A DNA stretch of 43,722 bases from Thermoflexia bacterium (GCA_011192125.1 DUEL01000004.1:1-43722), one strand, 5' to 3'. Positions 1-7,366 are shown, counted from the stretch's first letter. The notes: generated by a model not told the origin, from the sequence alone. Translations and numbers: made by a program.

Positions 1-1
1 A

Positions 2-112
2 ACCTTGGGTGAGGTCAAGGATCGCCTGCAACGCCAACTGATCACCGGCGGCTTGCCTGCCCCCGCTCCGTTGCGAGGCAAGGTGGCTGCCGCTCAGCTG
101 CTAACTGCGTAA
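2..112 (+). CDS. C-terminal 36 residues of an unidentified protein (5' end outside window)
   Basis: Frame 2 is open from the window edge to a TAA at 110-112. It encodes a basic, Ala/Leu-rich tail ending in GKVAAAQLLTA. The codons look like normal GC-rich coding sequence. I do not recognise the family; the tail of a transposase is one possibility because a short ORF on the opposite strand (254 to 42) looks cut off in this region. It is convergent with the flavoprotein operon to its right. No terminator hairpin with a T-run is visible just after the stop. The call rests only on an open frame to the edge, so confidence is low. Confidence 0.35.
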   Translation, partial: TLGEVKDRLQRQLITGGLPAPAPLRGKVAAAQLLTA

Positions 113-254
113 GTCCTGTAATGTGAGTTGCGAGTCGTACACGAGCAACCGTCTTTACCTCCTCCTTTCGCTCTAAAGTTTCCTCGTTCTCCGAAGATGT
201 CTGCGGAACCAGTGGTCCAGCCGCTGGCTGGATGCAGGATTCCACCTCGGTCAT
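42..254 (-). CDS. Short hypothetical ORF downstream of the flavoprotein, possibly a truncated gene
   Basis: A 70-codon frame starts with ATG at 254, preceded by a good Shine-Dalgarno (GGAAGGAGG, about 7 nt upstream), and lies 46 nt after the stop of the flavoprotein gene on the same strand. The first 35 residues are acidic and hydrophilic (many Glu) with one Cys at residue 7. The second half overlaps the opposite-strand reading frame ending at 112 and looks like non-coding read-through (Arg/Pro/Gln rich). I infer either a small protein of unknown function or the 5' remnant of a gene interrupted around 110-150. No family is recognised. Confidence 0.3.
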   Translation of the reverse strand: MTEVESCIQPAAGPLVPQTSSENEETLERKEEVKTVARVRLATHITGLTQLAAERQPPCLATERGQASRR

Positions 255-300
255 AACGCCCTCCTTCCACGACGGCCCCCGCCCCTCGCTTCGGGTCGGA

Positions 301-1488
301 TCACATTCCTTCCTCCACCAGGGCGCGTGCCTCCTTCGGGCCTAACGCCGCCCGCTGGACGACCAGCCGTTCCAGTTTGCGGCCCAACTTCCGGTCCTTC
401 AGCACCACTGCTCCAACCGCCAGGCCGTCCTTCAGCACGATCTTCCGGTAGATCCCCGCTGGCGGATCTGCTACGCGGATTTCGGTGTAGCCTTCCTCCG
501 CGGGGGTCACCACGCCGCAGGAGAAGAGGTCCATCCCCACGATCTTGAGGGTGGTGGAAGGAACGATCTCTTCGTAAACGGCGTCCTCGCCGGCCATGTT
601 GGCCGCCGCCACCTGGGCCTGGGCGCGGGCCTGGGGGATGATGGCCCAGGAGCGGCCATTGAATGAAGCGACGTCCCCCGCAGCGTAGACATCCGGCGCG
701 CTGGTCCGCATCCGCTCGTCCACAACGATCCCCCGGTCCACCTTCAGCCCCGCCTCGGTGGCGAGGTCGGTGTTGGCTCGGACTCCTGTGGCGAGGAGGA
801 CCATCTGAGCGGGGAACTCCCGTCCATCGCGGAGGAGCACGCCGCGCACCGCTTCGTCCCCCAGGATCGCCGTCGTCTCTGCCGAAACGGCCACGCGGAG
901 GCCAAGGTCCTCTACCAGCCGACGAAAGATGGCCGCGCCTTCCTCGTCCAGTTGTCGGGGCAGGAGCCGGGGGGCGAACTCCAGCACGGTGACAGAGAGG
1001 CCGAGGGCGTGCAGTGCCCGGGCGGCCTCCAACCCCAGCAGACCTCCGCCGATGACCACCGCCTCCCGACAGCGGGTCGCGTACTCGCGGATCGCCAATC
1101 CGTCGTCCAGGGTGCGCAGGGCGAAGACCCCCTTCTTGTCCACCCCCGCGATGGGGGGGATGAAGGGACGGCTGCCTGTCGCCAGCAGGAGGCGGTCGTA
1201 GCCGACCTCCGTGCCGTCGGCGAGGAGGAGGCGTTTCTGGTCGGGGAACAACTGCTTCGCCGGCGAGGCGAGGTGGACCTCGATGTCCCGTTCTTCGTAC
1301 CACGAGAGGGGGCGGGCGTACAGCCTCTCCTGGTCGATCTCCCCGGCCACAAAGGACGGGAGTTGGGGCCGGAAATAGTAGGGGTGGGGTTCTTCCGTGT
1401 ACACCTCGATCGTACCGGCCTGGCGGTTGGCCAGTTCGGCCGCCCCTGTGATGCCCGCTACGCCGTTGCCTATAATAACGTACCGCAT
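301..1488 (-). CDS. FAD-dependent NAD(P)H:rubredoxin oxidoreductase-like protein
   Basis: 395 residues, a two-dinucleotide-binding flavoprotein of the nitrite/rubredoxin-reductase type. The N-terminal FAD-binding Rossmann motif is GNGVAG (residues 7-12), ATGSRP is at 103-108, the NAD(P)H-binding motif GGGLLGLE is at 147-154, and the second FAD motif DVYAAGDV is at 265-272. No redox-active CxxC is seen next to the NAD motif, so it is not a thioredoxin or glutathione reductase. The start lies 21 nt after the rubredoxin stop, so it probably passes electrons from NAD(P)H to that rubredoxin. This pair is known in anaerobes as an electron supply for oxygen or superoxide reduction. The substrate assignment comes from context; the FAD/NAD fold is clear. 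Confidence 0.85.
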   Translation of the reverse strand: MRYVIIGNGVAGITGAAELANRQAGTIEVYTEEPHPYYFRPQLPSFVAGEIDQERLYARPLSWYEERDIEVHLASPAKQLFPDQKRLLLADGTEVGYDRLLLATGSRPFIPPIAGVDKKGVFALRTLDDGLAIREYATRCREAVVIGGGLLGLEAARALHALGLSVTVLEFAPRLLPRQLDEEGAAIFRRLVEDLGLRVAVSAETTAILGDEAVRGVLLRDGREFPAQMVLLATGVRANTDLATEAGLKVDRGIVVDERMRTSAPDVYAAGDVASFNGRSWAIIPQARAQAQVAAANMAGEDAVYEEIVPSTTLKIVGMDLFSCGVVTPAEEGYTEIRVADPPAGIYRKIVLKDGLAVGAVVLKDRKLGRKLERLVVQRAALGPKEARALVEEGM

Positions 1489-1509
1489 CGGTGCATCCTG
1501 AGGGCTCGA

Positions 1510-1671
1510 TCAGATCATCGGTTCAAACATGTCCTTCATCGCGCCGCAGTCTGGGCAGACCCAGTCGTCCGGCAGCTCTTCGAAGGTCGTGCCAGAAGGG
1601 ATGCCGCTGTCTGGATCCCCCACAGCCGGGTCATAGACGTAGCCGCAGATCGTGCATTCCCACTTCTGCAT
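1510..1671 (-). CDS. Rubredoxin
   Basis: 53 residues, the usual rubredoxin length. The single Fe(Cys)4 site is complete: C6-T-I-C9-G near the N-terminus and C39-P-D-C42-G near the C-terminus, with the aromatic and Gly-rich loop between them ([11 protein letters not shown]) typical of the family. Start chosen at ATG 1671 because GGGAGGT lies 7 nt upstream and the protein begins MQKWECTIC as rubredoxins do; the longer open frame upstream overlaps the regulator gene and is not used. The gene begins 13 nt after the regulator's stop and is followed by the flavoprotein, forming one operon. Role: small soluble one-electron carrier. Confidence 0.95.
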   Translation of the reverse strand: MQKWECTICGYVYDPAVGDPDSGIPSGTTFEELPDDWVCPDCGAMKDMFEPMI

Positions 1672-1684
1672 TTTCGTTACCTCC

Positions 1685-2143
1685 CTATGAGATCGAAGAG
1701 GACCTTTCCTCGGCCTGGCACCGCCTGCATATACCGTAGATTTCCAGGTCATACCCCAGCGTCCGAAACCCCAGGGCCTCGATCTCGTCGAAGGGGAGAG
1801 TGCACTCCAGGTCGACCGGAAAGTCTGCGATTTGCTCACACTGGATGCAGACCAGGTGGGCGTGGGGCTGGGTGTTGCCGTCGAATCGGCTGCGTTCCCC
1901 CACCTTCAGGTCTCTGGCGAGACCCAGTTCGGCCAGGACGTGGAGGGTCTTGTACACCGTGGCCAGGCTTACCATCGGGAACCGTGTGCTGACTTGTCGA
2001 TGGATCTCCTCCGCCGTCGGGTGGGAGGAGGTGTACAATGCTTCGACGACCGCCATCCTCTGGGGTGTGACCCGATACCCGTGGTCGCGCAGGCGTTGCG
2101 CGATTTGAGAGAGATTCTCCTGGGAAAAGTTTTGGAAACTCAT
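1685..2143 (-). CDS. PerR-like Fur-family metalloregulator
   Basis: 152 residues: an N-terminal winged helix (residues 10-85; [10 protein letters not shown] recognition region) and a metal-binding dimerisation domain. The structural zinc cysteines C99/C102 and C139/C142 are present. The regulatory site matches Bacillus PerR residue for residue: H41, D88, H94, H96 and D107, where Fur proteins would have Glu in place of the last Asp. That favours peroxide sensing over iron sensing. Start set at ATG 2143, not the longer open frame upstream, because that is where homologous N-termini begin and the promoter overlaps it. No Shine-Dalgarno precedes this ATG. It leads an operon with rubredoxin and the flavoprotein, and is probably autoregulated through the adjacent palindromes. 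PerR versus another Fur subtype is an inference from residues. Confidence 0.88.
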   Translation of the reverse strand: MSFQNFSQENLSQIAQRLRDHGYRVTPQRMAVVEALYTSSHPTAEEIHRQVSTRFPMVSLATVYKTLHVLAELGLARDLKVGERSRFDGNTQPHAHLVCIQCEQIADFPVDLECTLPFDEIEALGFRTLGYDLEIYGICRRCQAEERSSSIS

Positions 2144-2188
2144 TCTTAATAAAGAATAACATAAAACTAGCGGTTTGTCAAGAATGAG
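2139..2188. promoter_or_regulatory. Three half-site operator overlapping promoter and start codon
   Basis: CTCATTCTT (2139-2147) and AAGAATGAG (2180-2188) form a perfect 9-bp inverted repeat 32 bp apart. A third half-site, AAGAAT (2152-2157), forms a 16-bp palindrome with ATTCTT (2142-2147), spacer AATA. The sites cover the start codon, the -10 and the edge of the -35. AT-rich palindromes are typical Fur/PerR targets, so autoregulation is a strong inference, not shown. Confidence 0.6.
2153..2181 (-). promoter_or_regulatory. Sigma-70 type promoter of the PerR-rubredoxin operon
   Basis: On the minus strand TTGACA (2176-2181) is followed after exactly 17 nt by TATTCT (2153-2158). The expected transcription start is around 2146, only about 3 nt before the ATG at 2143, so the transcript would be essentially leaderless, which fits the missing Shine-Dalgarno. 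Confidence 0.75.
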
Positions 2189-2217
2189 AAGGCGGAATTT
2201 CGTGAATTTTAAGCAAA

Positions 2218-2248
2218 CGCCCCGCACCGGTTGCAGTGGTGCGGGGCG
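2218..2248 (-). terminator. Intrinsic terminator of greA
   Basis: A perfect 10-bp GC stem (2218-2227 with 2239-2248) with an 11-nt loop starts 29 nt after the greA stop. In the minus direction it is followed by TTTGCTT and a short AT-rich run. It separates greA from the PerR operon. Confidence 0.7.
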
Positions 2249-2277
2249 GGGGCCGCGGTGGACTTGTCCGCTGTTGT

Positions 2278-2751
2278 CTATTCGATCTTCAGGATGCGGA
2301 ACCGCAGGATACCTGCCGGGGCTTTCACGGTGACCACGTCTCCCTCGCGGTGTCCCAGGAGGGCCTGACCCAGGGGGGACTCGTAGGAGATGTGTCCGTT
2401 GATCGGATCGGCCTCCGCCGGACCCACCAAGCGGAACGTCTCTGGTTCCTCCTCCCCGTCCTCCACGACGGTTACTCGGCTGCCCAGCCGGACCTCCCCT
2501 GTTGGCGCTTCGTCCTCAATGACGACCGCATTCCGCAGCATCGCTTCGATCTCCTGGATGCGGCCCTCAAGGAAGCCCTGCTCCTCCTTCGCAGCGATAT
2601 AGTCCGCGTTCTCCGAGAGGTCGCCTTGCTGGATCGCCTTCCGTAGCCGCTTGGCCAGTGCCGGTCGGCGGACGTTGACCAGTTCGTCCAGTTCCTTCTT
2701 CAGTCGCTCGATCCCCTCACGGGTCAAATATACCGGTGTACCTTGTTCCAT
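2278..2751 (-). CDS. greA: Transcription elongation factor GreA
   Basis: 157 residues, standard GreA length. An N-terminal antiparallel coiled coil (residues about 8-76) carries the tip motif GDLSENADY, with acidic residues D44 and E47 matching those that coordinate the catalytic Mg in the polymerase secondary channel. The C-terminal FKBP-like domain (about 83-157) includes GHISYESPLGQALLG. GreA stimulates cleavage of backtracked RNA by RNA polymerase. ATG 2751 has a strong Shine-Dalgarno (AGGAGGAGGTGA). A terminator-like hairpin follows the stop. Upstream is a degenerate copy of the CACAGAG repeat, and no clear promoter can be picked out there. Confidence 0.97.
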   Translation of the reverse strand: MEQGTPVYLTREGIERLKKELDELVNVRRPALAKRLRKAIQQGDLSENADYIAAKEEQGFLEGRIQEIEAMLRNAVVIEDEAPTGEVRLGSRVTVVEDGEEEPETFRLVGPAEADPINGHISYESPLGQALLGHREGDVVTVKAPAGILRFRILKIE

Positions 2752-2779
2752 TCACCTCCTCCTGCGGCGCGTTTTTCAA

Positions 2780-2841
2780 CAAGGAGGCACAGAGGAACCT
2801 CAGGGTTGGAGGAGATTCTGTATTCTCTGTGTCTCCACGGT
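2780..2841. repeat. Degenerate copy of the CACAGAG-arm dispersed repeat
   Basis: The gap between greA and the dgkA-like gene has a left arm with GGCACAGAGG and a right arm with CTCTGTGTCTCCACGG around an unrelated centre. The arms match those of clearer copies at 13419, 21851, 27319 and 38780. This copy is more diverged. Confidence 0.55.
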
Positions 2842-2843
2842 TC

Positions 2844-3215
2844 TCATCTCCCAACAAGCCGGGTCCAGAGCGGTGGACCCAGTATCAGCAGGCCCACGAC
2901 CACGGCGACGATGGCGGTCAGAAGGACCGCCCCCGCCATCACGTCTTTGGTGATCCGGGCAAGGGGGTGGTAATCGGGGCTGACCAGGTCTACCAGTGCC
3001 TCCGCTGCTGTGTTGAGTGTCTCGCTCGCCAGCACGAATCCGATGGTCAACGCCAGGATCGCCCAGTGGCCCGCCGGCAGGTTCAGCCACAGCCCCAGCA
3101 CGAGGACAGCGATGGTGATGCTCAGATGGATCCGGAAATTCCGCTGGGTGCGTAGCGCGTGTCCCAAACCGGCGAAAGCGCACCGAAAACTTTCCGGCAG
3201 GTTGCGGCTCCGCAT
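2844..3215 (-). CDS. dgkA: Diacylglycerol/undecaprenol kinase family membrane protein
   Basis: 123 residues, the usual size of the small prokaryotic lipid-kinase family. Three hydrophobic segments lie at about 31-47, 50-64 and 93-113. The active-site motif ETLNTAAE (65-72) and KDVMAGAVLL (from K90) are intact. In Gram-positive and related bacteria this family phosphorylates undecaprenol, recycling the lipid carrier used by the glycan genes seen elsewhere in this window. The start lies 3 nt after the ybeY stop, with GGAGTGA as ribosome site inside the end of ybeY, so translation is coupled. The pgpH-ybeY-dgkA order is a familiar conserved one. Lipid specificity cannot be told from sequence. 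Confidence 0.9.
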   Translation of the reverse strand: MRSRNLPESFRCAFAGLGHALRTQRNFRIHLSITIAVLVLGLWLNLPAGHWAILALTIGFVLASETLNTAAEALVDLVSPDYHPLARITKDVMAGAVLLTAIVAVVVGLLILGPPLWTRLVGR

Positions 3216-3218
3216 TCG

Positions 3219-3689
3219 TCACTCCGGCAGATTGACTTGGACGTCCAGCGCTTTGAGGATGGCCTCTTGTGCGGCCCACATCTTCGCCCGCTCCGGCTCC
3301 GACTGGTCGTCGTATCCCAACAGGTGCAGGATTCCGTGGACGACGAGGAGCTGGAGTTCCGCCTCCACCGGATGTCCTGCCCGCTCCGCCTGCTCTAGCG
3401 CGCGGGGGTAAGAGATCACCACGTCGCCCAGGTAGCGCGGGAGTCCCGGCGCGCCGACGAACGGGCCGCGCGTCTCGTCAGGGAAGGCCAGCACATCGGT
3501 GGGGGCGTCGATGTCACGGAAACGGCGGTTCAGTTCCCGCAGCGACTCGTCGTCGGAGACGACGACGGCCACCTCGACCGACGGGGCCTTCTGGTGTAGC
3601 AACGTTGCCAGCGCTGCTCGGCGCAGGATTTCCTCCTCTATTGGCCAATTCCCTTCCACGTGAATTTCAATCCAATACGGTTGTTCCAT
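3219..3689 (-). CDS. ybeY: Endoribonuclease YbeY (rRNA maturation factor)
   Basis: 156 residues, single UPF0054 domain. The metal-site motif is H118-GILH122-LLGYDD; the third ligand, usually His in HxxxHxxxxxH, is Asp128 here, a variant seen in parts of the family. The conserved upstream block VLAFPDE (66-72) and GDVVISYP are present. YbeY acts in 16S rRNA 3'-end maturation and 70S quality control. The start overlaps the end of the upstream HD-domain gene by 23 nt. ATG 3689 was chosen because it gives the family length. Confidence 0.95.
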   Translation of the reverse strand: MEQPYWIEIHVEGNWPIEEEILRRAALATLLHQKAPSVEVAVVVSDDESLRELNRRFRDIDAPTDVLAFPDETRGPFVGAPGLPRYLGDVVISYPRALEQAERAGHPVEAELQLLVVHGILHLLGYDDQSEPERAKMWAAQEAILKALDVQVNLPE

Positions 3690-5817
3690 TTTCCCCTTCT
3701 CTCGGTTCCGGCTGGGGTGGGGCGTCGACGGCGGCCGGCCGTTCTTTGGGTTGGTCCGGCAACGCTTCCGGGTATTGGATGCGGGGGTGGAAGATCCCCT
3801 TCAGCGTCGAAACGAATGAATCCCGCACCCGCTTCAGTTCCCGCATCGTGATCGGGCACTCGTCCAACTGACCGGACTTCAGGACCTGCTCGAACACCTC
3901 ATCCACGATGGCGGCCAGTTCCTCGGGGGTCTCGGGCTGGCGGGCACGGACCGTCGCTTCGCAGGAGTCGGCGAGCATCACCAGGGCTGTCTCTTTACTC
4001 TGCGGCTTGGGCCCTTTGTGGTGGAAGTCGGCCTCGTTGACCAGTTCCGGATCCCCGACCAGTTCCAGGGCCCGTTCGTACTGGAAACTGGCCCGGCGAG
4101 TGCCGTGGTGTTCCGGGATGAAGGCTCGCACTCGGGCGGGCAGCCGGTACCGGCGGGCCAGATCCAGCCCGTCCTGCACGTGTCCGGTGATGATCTCCGC
4201 GCTGGTATAGGGGTCCAACCGGGTGTGCGGGTTGACCCCCCTCATCTGGTTTTCGATGAAGAAGTAGGGGCGGGTGATCTTGCCGATGTCGTGGTAATAA
4301 GCCCCCACGCGAGTCAGCAACGGGTCGGCCCCGATCAACTCCGCCGCCTGTTCGGCCAGGTTGGCGACCATCAGAGAGTGGTGGTAGGTCCCAGGGGCTT
4401 CCTGCAGCAACCGCCGCAGCAAGGGGTGGTCGGGACGGCTCAGTTCGATCAGGCGGAAGGTGGTGATGATGTCGAAGAGGGGGCCGATGATGAACAGGCC
4501 GCCCAGCGCCATACTGGCGGAGACGAGCCCGTTGGTGGCTGCCACCAGCATACGCAGGCCGATCTCCAGCAGATCGCGCTCCTCCAGCGGCAGGTAGGAC
4601 CCCAGGAGCACTGTCAGATGGGCCAGGGAGACGAAGAGGGCGCTGCGGAAGAGGACGCTCAACCGGTCCACGCGGCGCAGGGCCAGCGTTGCCGTCAACC
4701 CACCCACGACGGCGTACATCGTTAGCTCCAGCGACCCATCGCTGATCAGCCCCACCGCCCCACCCATCAGGATGCTGACGATGACGCTGGTTTGTGGACC
4801 CAGCGTTGCCGTGATCAGCATCCCTAAGGCAGGGGCGGGGAAGAGATATCGCAACACCGTCCGATCGGGAACCAGCAGGCGGGCCAGGAGGAGGAAGAGG
4901 ACCAGAAGGAGGAAGAGCAACAGGATCTTTCGGCCCTCCCGCAGCACGTCCGGCTGGAAGCGGGCCAGGTAGACCCCCAGGATGAGGATGCCCAGGAGGG
5001 CGAGGAGGCCGTTTCCTATGACATCAGCCCAATTAGTTCGAGGTTGCTGGAGGCCGAGGATCTGGAGCGCTTCCAGGTCCAGGGGAGTGACCAATTCTCC
5101 CTCGCGGACGATGACCTCACCGGCCTTGATGGACCGGAGGGCCGGCCCCACCTCCTCTCGGGCCTGGTCGCGCGCCGCCTCCGTCGCAGCCGCGTCGTAG
5201 AAGGAGTTGGGGACGATGAGGCGCTGGGCCAGTGCGACCGTCACTCGGGACTCCTCCGCGGAGAGGTCCAGCCCCACCAATGAGCTCACCTTCTCTCGCG
5301 CAGCCTCCAACTGATCCTCCCGCACCCCCTGGCGCATCACCTCGCCGATGGTGTCCAGCACCTCCAGTTGCACCCGTCCCCACGATTCGTCAGACAGGGC
5401 GAGGAGGGCATCGGCGTCGGCGGGGGGCAGGCTGGACAGTTCCGGCACGGCCAGTACCCAGGCCCGCTTTTGAGCGGGCGTGGCGAAGGGGTCCGCCCGG
5501 ACGGAGGTGAGGTAGTCCATGATTTGCCGGGCCCGTTCCAGTTGCTCACGGGCCAGTTCGGCGTCCGGGGGAGTGTAGACCGGCTGCACGGCCTCCGCCG
5601 CGCGGCGCTGCTCCTCGGCGGTGAGGATAGCGCTGGCGAAGGAGATCTGGCGCGGGGAGCGGATGTCTCGGGGAGCGACGTCTCCCACCTCCAGCACCAG
5701 CCGTCGGGAAGGGAGGAGGGGGAAGGCGAGGATCAGCGTGGCGGCAACGGCCAGTCCCAGGGCCACCAGCGCCAGCCGGATCCAGATCCACGCTCCCTTC
5801 TGGGATGAACGGCTCAT
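3667..5817 (-). CDS. pgpH: 7TM-HD domain phosphodiesterase, PgpH-like
   Basis: 716 residues. N-terminal membrane anchor (about 11-34), a large extracytoplasmic domain (about 40-260) containing the 7TMR-HDED type region, six or seven membrane segments (about 268-455), then a cytoplasmic HD domain. The HD site is visible as H480 (TYHHSLMVANL), Y508-H509-D510-IGK, H546 (TGHVQDG) and EHHGT at 569-573. Proteins of this build in Firmicutes (PgpH) hydrolyse cyclic di-AMP. The location upstream of ybeY matches the conserved Firmicutes order. Substrate in this lineage is inferred. The C-terminal tail is Pro/Glu rich. Confidence 0.9.
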   Translation of the reverse strand: MSRSSQKGAWIWIRLALVALGLAVAATLILAFPLLPSRRLVLEVGDVAPRDIRSPRQISFASAILTAEEQRRAAEAVQPVYTPPDAELAREQLERARQIMDYLTSVRADPFATPAQKRAWVLAVPELSSLPPADADALLALSDESWGRVQLEVLDTIGEVMRQGVREDQLEAAREKVSSLVGLDLSAEESRVTVALAQRLIVPNSFYDAAATEAARDQAREEVGPALRSIKAGEVIVREGELVTPLDLEALQILGLQQPRTNWADVIGNGLLALLGILILGVYLARFQPDVLREGRKILLLFLLLVLFLLLARLLVPDRTVLRYLFPAPALGMLITATLGPQTSVIVSILMGGAVGLISDGSLELTMYAVVGGLTATLALRRVDRLSVLFRSALFVSLAHLTVLLGSYLPLEERDLLEIGLRMLVAATNGLVSASMALGGLFIIGPLFDIITTFRLIELSRPDHPLLRRLLQEAPGTYHHSLMVANLAEQAAELIGADPLLTRVGAYYHDIGKITRPYFFIENQMRGVNPHTRLDPYTSAEIITGHVQDGLDLARRYRLPARVRAFIPEHHGTRRASFQYERALELVGDPELVNEADFHHKGPKPQSKETALVMLADSCEATVRARQPETPEELAAIVDEVFEQVLKSGQLDECPITMRELKRVRDSFVSTLKGIFHPRIQYPEALPDQPKERPAAVDAPPQPEPREGENGTTVLD

Positions 5818-5858
5818 ATCGACCCCGCGCTTCCGCTCGTTCTGGCCTTGCAGGCAAC

Positions 5859-5887
5859 GCAGGGGCGACCCGACGGATCGCCCCTGC
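5859..5887. repeat. REP-like hairpin between yqeY and pgpH
   Basis: A perfect 10-bp inverted repeat (GCAGGGGCGA, 5859-5868; TCGCCCCTGC, 5878-5887) with a 9-nt loop lies in the 109-bp gap. No T-run follows on either side, so an intrinsic terminator is unlikely. The sequence has the look of dispersed GGGGCGACC-type palindromes. Possible role: transcript stabilisation or attenuation. Confidence 0.6.
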
Positions 5888-5926
5888 TTGCGTGCGTGCC
5901 GCTTCTGTCCACTCGGCCGGCAGCGC

Positions 5927-6373
5927 CTAGTTGGACAGGAGTTCCCTCACGACCTCGTTGACCAACCGTCCGTCGGCCCGCCCTTTCATCTGAGGCATCA
6001 GCACTCGCATCACCGCACCGATGTCCCGGGGGCTGGATGCGCCAACCTGGGCGATGACCTCGCGGGCCTCGGCCGCGATCTCCTCGCGGCTCAGCATTCG
6101 TGGTAGGTAGGATTCCAGGATGGCCAGTTCGGCCTCCTCCTCCGCTAGCCGCTCCGGCCGATCGGCACCTCGAAGTTCTTCGATCGTCTCTTTTCGTCGT
6201 CTGGCCTCTTTCTGAAGCACGGAGATGAGAGTGGCCTCGTCCAACTCTCCTCCGTGCTCCACCTCGGCCAACTGGATGGCCGCCAGGCACATTCGGATCA
6301 CTGCCTTGCGCCGCTCGTCTCGCGTGCGCAGGGCTTCCTTCAGATCCTCCTGCAATCGGGCTTTCAGGCCCAA
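5927..6373 (-). CDS. yqeY: GatB/YqeY domain protein
   Basis: 148 residues, a full-length YqeY. Begins MGLKARLQEDLKEALR, like the family, and is mostly helical, ending in the tRNA-amidase-tail-like region (QMKGRADGRLVNEVVRELL). The start codon is TTG at 6371-6373 with GAGGGAG about 6 nt upstream; no ATG fits. It lies 15 nt after rpsU and should be co-transcribed with it, a very common pairing. It resembles the tail domain of the GatB amidotransferase subunit, but the molecular function of stand-alone YqeY is poorly defined. Confidence 0.93.
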   Translation of the reverse strand: MGLKARLQEDLKEALRTRDERRKAVIRMCLAAIQLAEVEHGGELDEATLISVLQKEARRRKETIEELRGADRPERLAEEEAELAILESYLPRMLSREEIAAEAREVIAQVGASSPRDIGAVMRVLMPQMKGRADGRLVNEVVRELLSN

Positions 6374-6388
6374 CGGACGCTCCCTCGA

Positions 6389-6601
6389 CTATAGTTCACC
6401 GATCCGCCGGAGGTACTTCATCGTGGTCCGGCGGCTCTTGCGCAACTTTGCCGCCTTCTTCCGCTTCCGGATGACGGTGGGCGGCTCATAAAACCGGCGA
6501 CGACGGATCTCCGAAAGAATGCGGTCGTTCTGCACCTTCTTGTTGAACCGGCGTAGAAGAGAATCGATGGATTCTCCTTCCTCTGCAACAACACGCGTCA
6601 C
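6389..6601 (-). CDS. rpsU: 30S ribosomal protein bS21
   Basis: 70 residues from a GTG start at 6601 (MTRVVAEEGESIDSLLRRFNK). This start is preferred over an in-frame TTG nine codons upstream because AGGAGGTGA sits 8 nt before the GTG and inside the longer frame. The protein is strongly basic with the bS21 signature RRFNKKV and the Arg/Lys-rich helix KRKKAAKLRKSRR. It binds the 30S platform near the anti-Shine-Dalgarno region and helps initiation. It leads the rpsU-yqeY unit from its own consensus promoter. Confidence 0.95.
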   Translation of the reverse strand: MTRVVAEEGESIDSLLRRFNKKVQNDRILSEIRRRRFYEPPTVIRKRKKAAKLRKSRRTTMKYLRRIGEL

Positions 6602-6646
6602 TGTCTTTCTCACCTCCTCCCTGTGCAAGATTTATGAGCGCACCAC

Positions 6647-6675
6647 ATTATAATGGCAGCCCAGGAGGTTGTCAA
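6647..6675 (-). promoter_or_regulatory. Consensus sigma-70 promoter of rpsU
   Basis: TTGACA (6670-6675), a spacer of exactly 17 nt and TATAAT (6647-6652) give a perfect consensus. The -35 overlaps the TGA stop (6672-6674) of the CBS-domain gene. Expected start is near 6640, leaving a leader of about 39 nt before the GTG. Confidence 0.88.
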
Positions 6676-7337
6676 GGTGAGGCCGTCGTGTCTTCAGGCT
6701 CCCACACGTGACGGATCTGGATTCCCAGTTCCTTCAGCGCCTGGAGGAGGGTCTCCCGATCCACCCGCTCTACGCGGAAGGCGATGATCCGATCTTCCGG
6801 TCGTTCCCCCCAGAAGGTGCCCAGCGAGTGGATGTTTCCCCCGAGTTCGGCGATCCTATCCACCACCCGGGCCAGGCTGCCCACTTGCTCCGGGATGACG
6901 ACGGTGACGCGAAGGCTGGGGTATCCCCCGCCCAACCCTTCGACGAACACCCGGAAGATGTCGGTGTCGCTGATGATACCGACCAGGCGGCCCTCCTCCA
7001 CTACGGGCAGACAGCCGATCTGGTGGTCGATCATCACCCGTGCCGCTTCCTCCAGCGGCAGGTCCGGAGGGACGGTGACCACCTCTTTGGCCATCACCTG
7101 TTCGACCCGCATCCGCGAGAGCAGGTAGTTCACCTCGAAGATGCTCAACGACACGTCGGATGCAGGTGAGGCGTACACGAGGCTCTTTTCCGTGGTGATG
7201 CCGACCAGTTTCCCTTCTTCGTCCACGATGGGAAGGTGCCGAAACGGGTTGTTGCGGAGCAGTTCCAGTGCCTCTTTCACGCTCGTGTCGGGCGTGACGG
7301 TGACGGGATTGGACGTCATTCGGTCGCGAACCAGCAT
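6672..7337 (-). CDS. Tandem CBS-domain and ACT-domain protein (AcuB-like)
   Basis: 221 residues. Two CBS domains, about 7-62 (VRDRMTSNPVTV...FRHLPIVDEEGKLVGITT) and 78-135 (VEQVMAKEVVTV...IGCLPVVEEGRLVGIIS), are followed by an ACT-type domain (about 141-205, VTVVIPEQVGSLARVVDRIAELGGNIHS). CBS pairs bind adenosine nucleotides; ACT domains bind small ligands, often amino acids. The combination resembles AcuB-type sensors, but the partner here is unknown. ATG 7337 has AGGGGGTG upstream. It follows the GT-C gene by 29 nt and probably shares its transcript. Its stop codon is inside the rpsU -35 element. Confidence 0.88.
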   Translation of the reverse strand: MLVRDRMTSNPVTVTPDTSVKEALELLRNNPFRHLPIVDEEGKLVGITTEKSLVYASPASDVSLSIFEVNYLLSRMRVEQVMAKEVVTVPPDLPLEEAARVMIDHQIGCLPVVEEGRLVGIISDTDIFRVFVEGLGGGYPSLRVTVVIPEQVGSLARVVDRIAELGGNIHSLGTFWGERPEDRIIAFRVERVDRETLLQALKELGIQIRHVWEPEDTTASP

Positions 7338-7366
7338 TCCACACCCCCTGAGAATCGAGACCTGAT

